Assembly: GCA_002733385.1 (NCBI GenBank)
Contig: NVVO01000016.1
Location: forward strand, 58,041-74,612
Source: Robiginitomaculum sp.
Lineage (GTDB): Bacteria; Pseudomonadota; Alphaproteobacteria; Caulobacterales; Maricaulaceae
Length of the DNA: 16,572 bases
Direction: 5' to 3'
This document shows positions 6,658 through 14,239 of the stretch, piece by piece. Positions within the stretch are counted from its first letter, which is position 1. Each line of letters opens with the position of its first letter. Both the position numbers and the translations under genes were made by a program. The notes beneath the pieces are model-generated. The model was not told the DNA's origin. It did not search any database and worked only from the letters and a program-made list of their open reading frames with translations.

Positions 6658-7356
6658 ATGATCGAGCTATATAAATTCGTGCCGCAATTTGGCCTGCGCG
6701 ATGCCAGCCCATTTGCGCTAAAACTTGAAACCTATTTACGTCTTGCCGGTTTGGATTATACCGCCCATGAAGTCATGGACCCGACCAAAGCCCCCAAGGC
6801 GAAAATCCCTTATATTGTCGACGGCGAACAAACCATCGCCGACTCCAGCCTGTGCATTTCTTATTTGAAAGATAAATACGGAGACCCATTGGGTGAAAAT
6901 TTATCGCCTGCACAACACGCGATCGGCCATGCGCTTAAAACCATGCTTGAAGAACGCACCTATTGGGTGATCGTCAATACGCGCTGGATGGATGAGGACA
7001 ATCAAAAATTGATCAAGTCCACATGGTTCGGCGAAATTCCGGGATTGTTTCGCGGGTTTATTTTTGGAAAAATTATCAAAGACATGAAAAAAACCATGTA
7101 TGGCCACGGTATTGGTCGGCATAGTTCCGCTGAAATTATGGGTTTCGGATTGGCGGATATTGCCTGCCTGGAAAGCGTGCTCGGCAACAAGCCCTATTTA
7201 CTCGGGGACAGCCCGTCTGAATATGATGCCAGTGGCTATGGTTTTCTTGCCAATATTATGGCCAAGCCGTTTCCGACCGCTATGTCAGATTATATCACAA
7301 ATTCGAAAACTCTGCCCGCTTATATAGAGCGGGTGCAGGCAAAGGCATTTGGCTAA
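6658..7356 (+). CDS. Glutathione S-transferase family protein (metaxin/Fax-like)
   Basis: The 232-residue protein has an N-terminal thioredoxin-like domain (about 1-75) and an all-helical C-terminal domain. The segments FGLRDASPFALKLETYLRLAGL (11-32), KIPYIVDG (49-56, cis-proline P51) and IADSSLCISYL (60-70, acid-serine pair that usually contacts glutathione) match the branch with failed-axon-connections and metaxin relatives. That branch lacks the usual catalytic Cys or Ser near residue 10, so activity is uncertain. SEYDASGYGFLANI (187-200) is the usual C-domain helix. It is co-transcribed with the VOC gene and ends 15 bp from the convergent DUF547 gene. A small-molecule detoxification role for the pair is inferred. 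Confidence 0.85.
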   Translation: MIELYKFVPQFGLRDASPFALKLETYLRLAGLDYTAHEVMDPTKAPKAKIPYIVDGEQTIADSSLCISYLKDKYGDPLGENLSPAQHAIGHALKTMLEERTYWVIVNTRWMDEDNQKLIKSTWFGEIPGLFRGFIFGKIIKDMKKTMYGHGIGRHSSAEIMGFGLADIACLESVLGNKPYLLGDSPSEYDASGYGFLANIMAKPFPTAMSDYITNSKTLPAYIERVQAKAFG

Positions 7357-7371
7357 CTTGGTCCACAGGCC

Positions 7372-8274
7372 CTAAGGCGCGGCGGTCTGTTTGTTGTTGA
7401 TATTCCAATCATAAATATAGGATTTAATTCTGGTTTTTCCTTTTAGGGCTGCGAGCAATTCCGGGTTGGCATATTGGCGAACATGTTCCAGAACACCGGT
7501 CTGATTACCGCCAAAATCTTGCTTATACCATTTATAGATTTTAGATGCGGCGACTTTTCCGTCTTTTATTTGAACCCCGCGCGACGAATTTATATAGCCC
7601 CGCGCCGCCCTATCCAGCTCAAACTCTAGGTTTTCTACACGCCAGGGTGTCGGTTTTAAATTTGGGCAACCAATAGAGGCGCAATTGACCATATAATGGA
7701 CTAAAGAGGCTTTGAATTGAGGCCGCATAATGTCGTGCTCGATATTGTCCAGAGACAGTTTTTGTCCCTCGACATTGACCAATTTACGTTTCCAGGGGCC
7801 GGGGCGTATTCCAGATCTGATTTTTAAAATCGAACTGACCGGATAGTTTTCTGTCACGACCAATACGGTGACGGCGTTGTAAAGATTAGCCCAATATACC
7901 ACGGCTTTTTCGCGCTCGAACGTAGAGGGTTTTTGCACCGATAGCATTTCAATATATGCCGCAAGTTTTATCATATCCTGGGGCGATGAATTCAGAGCGC
8001 CGTAATCAAAACGAACCAAGTTATCTGGCCCAGATTTGGTATATTTCTTTAAAATATTCCCCCACCCATTTTGTTCTTCCGTCGCAATTATTGGGTTATG
8101 TTTGTCCATTTTATCCATACTTATGACATGATTGCTGTCCAGCCTTGCCGGGTCAGATTTCGCGCTTTTAGCCGCACTGCTTGAACTTGAAATCAACAGC
8201 ACGGCGCTTAACAAGGTAAATGTTAGCGTTGCTTTTGGTGCAGTTTTTAAAAAAAATAGCATAGAGTGTTCCAT
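7372..8274 (-). CDS. Exported DUF547 protein
   Basis: This is a 300-residue protein of unknown function. A hydrophobic signal segment at about residues 15-30, followed by SSSSSAAKSA, suggests export with cleavage near residue 34, so it probably acts in the periplasm. The DUF547 core is clear: VVYWANLYNAVTVLVV (125-140), YPVSSIL (144-150), HYMVNCASIGCPNL (193-206) with two conserved cysteines C198 and C203, and the basic DRAARGYINS (221-230). The fold is thought to be papain- or transglutaminase-like, and the cysteine-histidine pattern hints at an enzyme, but none has been assigned. An alternative start at residue 5 (8262) would give a shorter signal peptide; neither start has a clear ribosome site. 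Confidence 0.85.
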   Translation of the reverse strand: MEHSMLFFLKTAPKATLTFTLLSAVLLISSSSSAAKSAKSDPARLDSNHVISMDKMDKHNPIIATEEQNGWGNILKKYTKSGPDNLVRFDYGALNSSPQDMIKLAAYIEMLSVQKPSTFEREKAVVYWANLYNAVTVLVVTENYPVSSILKIRSGIRPGPWKRKLVNVEGQKLSLDNIEHDIMRPQFKASLVHYMVNCASIGCPNLKPTPWRVENLEFELDRAARGYINSSRGVQIKDGKVAASKIYKWYKQDFGGNQTGVLEHVRQYANPELLAALKGKTRIKSYIYDWNINNKQTAAP

Positions 8275-8420
8275 AGTGTTTAATGTGTCGTTTTGTCATA
8301 GCAAAGCTTCCAAAAATTTACCCTACAACTGTCTTCACAAATGCGTGCAGTCCTTGTGTTTGATGCTTGGTGCTATGTGTGTGATATTTTAAAGTACATT
8401 CTGGGTTAAATCATGCCGGT
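8275..8420. other. AT-rich intergenic stretch upstream of the DUF547 gene
   Basis: The 146 bases lie between the DUF547 start and the rtcR remnant, and should hold the DUF547 promoter on the minus strand. No convincing -35/-10 pair, hairpin or RNA gene could be made out. Confidence 0.4.
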
Positions 8421-8852
8421 TTAGGCCGAGTTTTGCCAAGAATTTTTTAGCCTATCAGCATCATTTGTGGTTTTGCGCTCAAGCCGCGAAACGGCGTAAA
8501 GCTTGCGGCCCGTCTGGCTTAGGGTTTTCGATGTGCGACATATTTCTATGACATAGGCAAGGCCGGGGCGCTGGAACGGGTCGATGTGCGCCAATTTTTC
8601 CTGTGATATGATGGCCAACAAAATTTGTTCAAAATCATTATCGCCACTAAGCCGCCAACTCTGTTTGAGGCGGGTGATTTCTTTCTCCACACTAGACAGG
8701 TCAATCGCGAACCATCTGCAAAGGTGCAAAGATGGGTGACAGAGGCGGCCAGGTCGCGAAAATTGGCCGTCCATTTGGCTTCACCCGGCAGGGCGAATTT
8801 CAGATAGGCGGCGCGGGCTTCTTTGTTGAAGCACATTTTGCCGTGACGGGCG
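8421..8852 (-). pseudogene. rtcR: rtcR remnant: C-terminus of the sigma-54-dependent RNA-repair regulator
   Basis: RtcR is a sigma-54 activator that controls rtcBA. Only its C-terminal part is left. The segment GKMCFNKEARAAYLKFA...ANFRDLAASVTHLCTFADGSRLT reads in one frame (about 8850-8712). It resumes as DLSSVEKEITRLKQSW...LAYVIEICRTSKTLSQTGRKLYAVSRLERKTTNDADRLKNSW in a second frame, ending at 8421. The switch marks a one-base frameshift near 8702-8712. The regulatory domain, nearly all of the AAA+ domain and the start are absent. Identification rests on remembered RtcR C-terminal features (NFR-L-ASVTR, the LSEAGR-like stretch, NDADRLR). The upstream side abuts the rtcA remnant on the opposite strand. 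Confidence 0.8.
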
Positions 8853-9061
8853 GTACCGGGCTAGAATATACAGCGGTGGATGAACATATGGCGGATCAGT
8901 TACTCGTGCCTATGGCTTTGTTTGGTGGCGGCATGTTCACGACGACCAATATCACATTACACACCCGAACCAACAGAGACATTATCCGGCGGTTTTTGGA
9001 TGTGAATATAAACTTCACCCAATCCGGGCGTAAATGTTGGATGGTTGAGGTTGACGTATAA
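8853..9061 (+). pseudogene. rtcA: rtcA remnant: C-terminus of RNA 3'-terminal phosphate cyclase
   Basis: RtcA converts RNA 3'-phosphates to 2',3'-cyclic phosphates with ATP. Only the last 65-70 codons remain: LEYTAVDEHMADQLLVPMAL, then FGGGMFTTTNITLHTRTNRDIIRRFLDVNINF, ending in a stop at 9059-9061. This corresponds to the standard C-terminal AVDEYLADQLLLPMAL-GGG-F-T...H..TN...I..FL segment. There is no start codon with a ribosome site for it. The open frame continues upstream to 8732, but that part is antisense to rtcR and has no RtcA similarity. The N-terminal region with the catalytic histidine is missing, so no active enzyme can be made. It ends 2 bp from the convergent M50 gene stop. Confidence 0.8.
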
Positions 9062-9063
9062 AC

Positions 9064-9720
9064 CTAGCCACGCTTACCGCTCACCCCGCCGGATAGTTTG
9101 AACGCCAGATACAAAATGAACAAAGACAGGGCGCTGACGATGACCGCCCACAATAAATGCGGCCCGCCGATGATATTGGCCAGGGCGCCCGTATCGCTTT
9201 GGCCAGCAAAGCCGCCGACATTGGCGCTGCGGATAAAGAAATAATCAAATTGGGCCACGGCGTTGAGACAAAATGCAATGGCAATGATATGGGCAAACAA
9301 ATGCCGCAAGGCCGCGTATCCCCAAAACGCAATGCCGGTAACGACAACCCCAAAACCCAAAACCGATACCTGCGTGAACAGATCCCCGGCCCACAGCACA
9401 ACTGTCGCCAACAATGCGCCGGCCAGTAAAAACAAGGCCAGCCGGTTTTGACCCATGCGGCGCGACAAAATCAACATGACGGCTCCGGCAATAGACGGGC
9501 CTAAAAGACCGCCGAACAAAACAATGATGCGCTCAAAATCGCTACCACTAAATGTGTGGGCCAAGCCAGACAAGCCCGGTGTGATGATCATGCTTTCGAA
9601 CCGTCCGCCTGAGACAATAGCCCCAAGCCCGTGGCCAAGCTCATGCACCCATGTGGACAACAGGACAAATGGCAGGCCAAGCATGGGAATTTTACCAAAT
9701 GCCCAGACCAAAAATACCAA
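9064..9720 (-). CDS. M50B-like membrane metalloprotease; true start may be ATT at 9777
   Basis: This is a polytopic membrane protein of the M50B-like family (Pfam PF13398 type). The zinc motif HELGH lies at residues 26-30 of the 218-residue frame from TTG 9720, directly after the first membrane segment. About six hydrophobic segments follow (near 66-86, 93-110, 118-136, 140-157 and 188-208). The GQSDTGALANIIGG stretch (173-186) matches the S-D-A-x-A-L-A signature of this family. Starting at TTG would truncate the first helix and has no ribosome site. The open frame runs back to ATT 9777, which has a perfect GGAGG seven bases upstream and adds INIGKITRPEGFWI, giving 237 residues. It is the last gene of the operon, 21 bp after the DUF1523 stop if ATT is used. 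The substrate is unknown. Confidence 0.85.
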   Translation of the reverse strand: MVFLVWAFGKIPMLGLPFVLLSTWVHELGHGLGAIVSGGRFESMIITPGLSGLAHTFSGSDFERIIVLFGGLLGPSIAGAVMLILSRRMGQNRLALFLLAGALLATVVLWAGDLFTQVSVLGFGVVVTGIAFWGYAALRHLFAHIIAIAFCLNAVAQFDYFFIRSANVGGFAGQSDTGALANIIGGPHLLWAVIVSALSLFILYLAFKLSGGVSGKRG

Positions 9721-9798
9721 TATCCAAAACCCTTCCGGGCGGGTAATTTTACCAATATTTATCGCAGAAACCGGAATGTTAAAACCTCCTAAAACTCA

Positions 9799-10449
9799 TT
9801 ACTTGCCTTTGGTCGTACCGAACCAGCGCCGGAAAACGCCCCTGACGACTCCGGTTTTTTGCTTCAAACCTGCTTCCGCGCTTTCGGCCACGTCCTCTAT
9901 TTTTTCTGCAATGGGGTCGATGCGTTTGCGCTTGAAATTGCGCCACATCTGCCAGATGCTAATGAAAATAAATGCCAGCAAGCTCAAAAATGCAATGTTA
10001 AACCACGGCACCAAACGTACATCCGGCCCGGAAATTGGGCGGATTTTGTAGGCATTGGGGAACATGGACAATAATTTTATACGCCAACCATAATGGCTGA
10101 CCGCCACCCAAACTTCGCCGCCATTTTTGTTGGCCAAAGATTGAGCGCGGGCGGAAAGGTCGCCGCTGTCAAATTTGAAATAGGGCGGGAACGACCAATT
10201 GGTGTCTTCATTGCGGTAGACGCGGGCTTTGCCGTCCGGCCACACCGCATTGATAAAGCGCACGTCTCGGGTCGATTGTTTTTGCGTGCCTGCATCCGGC
10301 TTATCCCACCAGGGTGAATTACCGATGTCCATACGCTTCACATCCGTGCCGACAATTTGTACGATATCCCGCGACGGCAAAAAATAATGCAACAGCGCTG
10401 CGAACACAATAATGATCAACCCGACAAATATCCGTTTTATCCATTTCAT
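9799..10449 (-). CDS. DUF1523 family membrane protein
   Basis: This 216-residue protein is of unknown function. A membrane segment at about 7-24 is followed by an extracytoplasmic domain with SRDIVQIVGTDVKRMD (26-41), RDVRFINA (61-68) and VYRNEDTNWSFPPYFKFDS (77-95), which is the DUF1523 pattern. The SHYGWRIKLLSMFPN segment (118-132) leads to a second membrane segment at about 147-166 and a basic cytoplasmic tail with a short acidic helix (IAEKIEDVAESAEAG, 180-194). The ATG has a GAGGAG ribosome site 8 bases upstream and lies 21 bp after the preceding stop. DUF1523 is recalled mainly from Rhodobacterales and relatives. Confidence 0.85.
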   Translation of the reverse strand: MKWIKRIFVGLIIIVFAALLHYFLPSRDIVQIVGTDVKRMDIGNSPWWDKPDAGTQKQSTRDVRFINAVWPDGKARVYRNEDTNWSFPPYFKFDSGDLSARAQSLANKNGGEVWVAVSHYGWRIKLLSMFPNAYKIRPISGPDVRLVPWFNIAFLSLLAFIFISIWQMWRNFKRKRIDPIAEKIEDVAESAEAGLKQKTGVVRGVFRRWFGTTKGK

Positions 10450-10470
10450 AATTTTCTCCTCGCCGTAAAA

Positions 10471-10737
10471 TTAACTCTTATTGGCCAAATACAACAGACC
10501 GACAAAAATGATGAGCGGTATGACATATACCCCCAAAAACAGTTTCGAACGAAATGAGCGTGCGTATTTTTGCATGCCCTTGGCGACAAATTCGTCTTTT
10601 GCGGTGTCTGGCTTGCTGGCGTCATATTCAATTTTTAATTTAGCCCGCTGCTTGAAACGCGACACCAATGACAATATAACATAAATAATGCTGAGTAGCA
10701 CAAATATAATAACGATATTGCGTATCCAGATAATCAT
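10471..10737 (-). CDS. Small two-TM membrane protein, function unknown
   Basis: This 88-residue protein has two hydrophobic helices (about 4-25 and 67-85) joined by a hydrophilic loop rich in lysine (SRFKQRAKLKIEYDASKPDTAKDEFVAKGMQKYARSFRSK). Both ends would be on the same side of the membrane, so this loop probably faces the cytoplasm. No family was recognised. The start lies 4 bp after the DUF6638-like stop, and its ribosome site (GGAAG) is inside the end of that gene, so translation is probably coupled. It may be a subunit or anchor of the operon's machinery (inference). Confidence 0.8.
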   Translation of the reverse strand: MIIWIRNIVIIFVLLSIIYVILSLVSRFKQRAKLKIEYDASKPDTAKDEFVAKGMQKYARSFRSKLFLGVYVIPLIIFVGLLYLANKS

Positions 10738-10741
10738 GATT

Positions 10742-12079
10742 TTAACTTCCTTTTAGCCGTACAGGAACCGCAGGGCTCCAAGGCCCAACATACATATCTT
10801 CTTCGCCCATGGCAGGCTCAGGCCCGAACAGAGTTTCGCGCGCACCTGCCTTGTCAATAATATATTCTTCGGCCAGAAATTTTGATACATATTCTTTCTT
10901 GGCTTCCGACCAGCTCCGGTAAGCCGTATAAAACGCGTCCTTGTGACAAATAAACAACTGCCGAAAATCAAGGGGTGATAATTCCGCCAACAGCATATTG
11001 ACCAAATCTCGGTCCGCATGTTGGCTGGCCCGCAGTGCATAGAAAAATGCCGGATGGTCAGAACCCAAATTTGGTTCATCACCGCCCGTATTAGCCCAGC
11101 GCCACACCTGCATCAGGCCGTGAAATTCCGGCGGTAATTTGTCCGCATATTTACGGCCGATCTGGCGGACTTGCTGGCGGGTCAAATCACCTAATTCGTC
11201 GCCCATATTGGCGGCCGTAGCGATGGTAACAAAATCTATTTTTTGCTTGATGATTAAGGCGGCGTCGCGGTTTTGCTGTGGGGCTATGGGTTCGGCCAGT
11301 TTAAAATCGCTTAGAAATCTGGCAATTTCGGCCCGGTCTTCGAAGGTCAAAATGTTGTCAACGGGCAAAGTTTCCAGTCCGTCAACCATCTCCTTCGCGA
11401 TGATAGTCGGGCTTGCGACATCACGGAACACATAAATGCCGCCAAAATGCCGGGTGTAATAATTGCCCTGGGCATAGGTTTTGGCTTTGAGCTTAACCGG
11501 ATGGCGCTGGATATTGCCGGTGTGTTTGGCCAACTCGATCATATCGGCGATCAACACATCATCCCACCAAGCATCGTCCTTGGTCATGAAGCTGTCAATA
11601 TGGGTTTGCAGAGCATCCGCTTCGGCAATGTGTGAGCGGATGGTGTCGGCCTCTATGGTGATCTGGTTGATGTTCAATAAATCTTCTGGACTGTTGACGG
11701 CGAAAACCGAATTCATCAACTCGCCTGCCACCGCCTCGCGGGCCGTCAAAGCAAATAGCTCGTCTTCATTTTCGGCGATAAAATTTCGCAAAATTGAGCG
11801 CGAAGTCGAGAACTGCGCATTTAACAAAGGCGCGGTTTTTTGCTCGGTGGTCAACAGGATAAACAGCCGGTTACAACCATTGGGATTGAGATAAAGATTG
11901 TCGCCAAATTCCTCACCGATCTCCGGCGAGAACCCGGAAATATCCATATGAAATTCCGTCAATTCGGTCTGTTTGCCAATCAGGTGTTGCAAGGCCCGGT
12001 TATAACGCCCGACCAAAGCAGGCGCGGACACTTCGACCAAATTGCCGAACATCAAACTGCGTTTAACCAAGCGCATCAT
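10742..12079 (-). CDS. DUF6638-like protein, function unknown
   Basis: This 445-residue soluble protein opens MMRLVKRSLMFGNLVEVSAP, which I recall as typical of DUF6638 proteins of alphaproteobacteria; the assignment is from memory. Other distinctive stretches are GFSPEIGEEFGDNLYLNPNG, RLFILLTTEQKTAPLLNAQFSTSR, and FALTAREAVAGELMNSVFAV. No catalytic motif is evident. The open frame extends 87 codons upstream to 12340, but that part translates the palindromic repeat and overlaps the ATPase gene in another frame, so it is not coding. The start at 12079 is supported by GGAG eight bases before it. This is the fourth gene of the operon, separated from the ATPase by about 196 bp occupied mostly by the repeat. 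Confidence 0.82.
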   Translation of the reverse strand: MMRLVKRSLMFGNLVEVSAPALVGRYNRALQHLIGKQTELTEFHMDISGFSPEIGEEFGDNLYLNPNGCNRLFILLTTEQKTAPLLNAQFSTSRSILRNFIAENEDELFALTAREAVAGELMNSVFAVNSPEDLLNINQITIEADTIRSHIAEADALQTHIDSFMTKDDAWWDDVLIADMIELAKHTGNIQRHPVKLKAKTYAQGNYYTRHFGGIYVFRDVASPTIIAKEMVDGLETLPVDNILTFEDRAEIARFLSDFKLAEPIAPQQNRDAALIIKQKIDFVTIATAANMGDELGDLTRQQVRQIGRKYADKLPPEFHGLMQVWRWANTGGDEPNLGSDHPAFFYALRASQHADRDLVNMLLAELSPLDFRQLFICHKDAFYTAYRSWSEAKKEYVSKFLAEEYIIDKAGARETLFGPEPAMGEEDMYVGPWSPAVPVRLKGS

Positions 12080-12095
12080 AGGACGGGCTCCGTAG

Positions 12096-12263
12096 CTTTC
12101 CTTCCTCCGTTTACACCGCAAGGGTACTCCCAAGTGGTCGCGGGGGAAGTACCCCGAAGGGGGGATGGGGGGCAATCTCTGGTCTCGTATCCGGATGAAG
12201 TTGTTCCCCCCATCGAGCGCCAAGAGGCGCCCACTTCCCCCGTGAAAAACGGAGGAAGGAAAG
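12096..12263. repeat. Long palindromic repeat, copy 2, inside the seven-gene operon
   Basis: CTTTCCTTCCTCCGTTT (12096-12112) pairs perfectly with 12247-12263. Partly complementary inner arms follow: GGGGGAAGTACCCCGAAGG and GGGGATGGGG on the left, and CCCCCCATCG plus CCACTTCCCCCGTG on the right. It shares the TCCTTCCTCCGTTT ends and the AAGTACCCCGAAGGGGG core with copy 1 at 5306-5490. Its left arm carries about 27 extra bases (near 12113-12141). It lies between the AAA ATPase stop and the DUF6638-like ribosome site, where it could attenuate transcription or protect an mRNA end, changing the ratio of upstream to downstream products. Confidence 0.85.
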
Positions 12264-12275
12264 TTGGTGCTCCCC

Positions 12276-14231
12276 TCATTTCTTAGCTTGCATATAACGC
12301 CTACGGGCTTCTTCCATGCGCTGCATATCGCGCACGGCATTTTCTATAGCGGCCTCGTCGGATTTATCGGCGTAGCGGAACTCGCTGTCGGCGTAGCGGT
12401 TGATTTCTTGTATCACCATATCAATTGTGATGGGTTGGGCCAGGTCTTTGATCATGGCCAATTTGCTGTCATAATCTTTGGCTAAAAACAACTCGGTGTT
12501 TTCCATCCATTCGTCTGGCAGTTCGAAATCCATCGCTCGGACTTTAACCGCGTCGGTGATGTTTTTTACGGCCCTACCGGTAAAGCGGGCGTCAACCCCC
12601 TGAATGGCTTTTAAATATGTACCCAGTTTGGCAATGGTATCGAGCTTGCCAATGTTTTTCGCCGTGTGTTCATAGACTTCCAGCAAACCGTCTTCATGGG
12701 GTTTGGCATGGGAGCTATAGCTGGCTGCCACCGCTTTTTCGATTTTCTGGGCTTCGAATAATTTGTGATCACCGACAGGAATGTCGTGGTTTTCACCCAT
12801 GAGCAAATGCAGGATGTCGATATAATCGGCGCGGGAAATTGGCCCGTCCACTAAAAACCGGGCCGCCGCTCTTTGGCGCAAGGCATCATCGACATTTTCT
12901 GGATAGTTGGAAAACATCCCGAACGTACAATTGCCGCGCACCACCGTATTGGCACCGCCAAAGCTTTCCATCAATACGGCGGTGATCTCCAACTGCCCGG
13001 CGCTGGATTGGCGGTCACCGCGCTTGCCAGCCAATTGGTCAATATCGTCAATGGTGCCAAAGCCGATAACATTAGGGTCAATGATATTTTTGATAAAGGC
13101 CTTGGCGTTTTGGGCCGACTTTCCTTGATAGCTGTCAATGCTATCGGTGGACAGGTTTTCATAGCGAAACACATAGCCCGCATTTTCGCAATAGCCGTTG
13201 ATCAACCCGGCCATCATTTGAATAAGCGTGGTCTTGCCCGTACCCGGTGCGCCGTCGCCCATAAAGGTGAAAATAAACCCGCCCAGTTCGGCGAACGGGT
13301 TAAGCTTGCGCTCAAAGTCATAGGCCATCAACATTTTACTCAATTTCATGGCCTGATATTTTGCAATATGATTGCCGACAACTTCGTGGGGTTTTTTAAA
13401 GCTCATGCTCAGTGTGGTGGACTTGGCCCGTATGGCCGGTGTGAAGCCGTCAATTTCAAAATTGTCGTCTTCCACATGATAACTGGCCGAGGTAAACGGC
13501 TCTAACCTTGGCGTATTGCCAGCCCGCAAGGCCACCTTGTCCATCAGTTTTTCGCTAAAGGCGATAACCACGGCCAGTAGTTTTTCGTCGCTATTGGCAT
13601 GTAGGGCCAAATCCTGATCCAACTCCCATAACGCGCCGCTAAGGGCCAGGTGCGGGTTGTCGGTCAACACTTCTTCGACCTCACCGATTTCCACGTTTAA
13701 ATCCGAGGCACTGGCATGGTTGGCGGCCAGTAAAAACCCGGTCATATTGGCAAAGACATGCAGGCTGATCAGCGCCGAGGCGGCCAGTAATTCGCTGAAC
13801 TCCGCCGATTTGTTTCGTGCCAAATTGCCCGCAAGATTGTCCTTCATCAATTCGCTCAACCCGGTCTGGTCTGCATATTGGTCGGACACTAACATGGCGG
13901 TGGCAAGGGCGCGGCGCAGGGCATGCAGCACGCTTGCTTGTGCGGGGCTGGTCAGCGGGTCGTCTGCACTGCTTGCAATGATGCGCTCCCCCAAATGCAC
14001 CCCTTCGGGGCGGGCCGTGGATTGGGTCACAAGGCCGGGCGTGGTTGAGCGAAAGCGGCGTCTGCCGCCGATACCGCTTGAGCGCATTTTAGACTTTGCC
14101 TCGCCTGTTACATCTGCGGCTTTTGCCAGTCTGGGTGTGTGGTCAAACCCGTCCAGAAAGCTTTCTGCGGCACTATATTTTTCGCGCAAACTTTCTTCTT
14201 TAAGGGGCATTTGGTCGGTTGTGTTGGACAT
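12276..14231 (-). CDS. AAA+ ATPase, function unknown
   Basis: This 651-residue protein has an extended N-terminal region (1-310; disordered and basic around 40-75, helical from about 95-235) and one AAA+ module at about 310-465. Walker A is GDGAPGTGKT (325-334, K333). The Walker B region VIGFGTIDDIDQL has a strand ending D395-D396, so Asp stands where Glu is usual. Sensor 1 is GMFSNYPENVDD (438-449, N442), and R452 and R454 in ALRQRAAARF are candidate arginine fingers. A long helical C-terminal region (490-651) ends in a charged coil. The ATG has an AGAGG site directly after the preceding stop (8-bp gap). It probably forms a hexameric ring that remodels proteins, with neighbours as partners (inference). 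No named AAA family was recognised. Confidence 0.88.
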   Translation of the reverse strand: MSNTTDQMPLKEESLREKYSAAESFLDGFDHTPRLAKAADVTGEAKSKMRSSGIGGRRRFRSTTPGLVTQSTARPEGVHLGERIIASSADDPLTSPAQASVLHALRRALATAMLVSDQYADQTGLSELMKDNLAGNLARNKSAEFSELLAASALISLHVFANMTGFLLAANHASASDLNVEIGEVEEVLTDNPHLALSGALWELDQDLALHANSDEKLLAVVIAFSEKLMDKVALRAGNTPRLEPFTSASYHVEDDNFEIDGFTPAIRAKSTTLSMSFKKPHEVVGNHIAKYQAMKLSKMLMAYDFERKLNPFAELGGFIFTFMGDGAPGTGKTTLIQMMAGLINGYCENAGYVFRYENLSTDSIDSYQGKSAQNAKAFIKNIIDPNVIGFGTIDDIDQLAGKRGDRQSSAGQLEITAVLMESFGGANTVVRGNCTFGMFSNYPENVDDALRQRAAARFLVDGPISRADYIDILHLLMGENHDIPVGDHKLFEAQKIEKAVAASYSSHAKPHEDGLLEVYEHTAKNIGKLDTIAKLGTYLKAIQGVDARFTGRAVKNITDAVKVRAMDFELPDEWMENTELFLAKDYDSKLAMIKDLAQPITIDMVIQEINRYADSEFRYADKSDEAAIENAVRDMQRMEEARRRYMQAKK

Positions 14232-14239
14232 ATTTCCTC

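Noticed and set aside
8732..8850. Upstream part of the plus-strand frame that ends as RtcA
   Set aside because: It has no RtcA similarity and is antisense to the rtcR remnant, so the rtcA relic is taken to begin only near 8853.
9455..10051. 198-codon open frame on the plus strand
   Set aside because: It spans the antisense of two well-supported genes (M50B-like and DUF1523).
12080..12340. 87-codon N-terminal extension of the DUF6638-like frame
   Set aside because: It translates the palindromic repeat and overlaps the ATPase gene end in another frame; a ribosome site and the family N-terminus support the start at 12079.
12873..13505. 210-codon open frame on the plus strand
   Set aside because: It is antisense to the AAA ATPase, whose motifs run through the region, and shows no family features or ribosome site.
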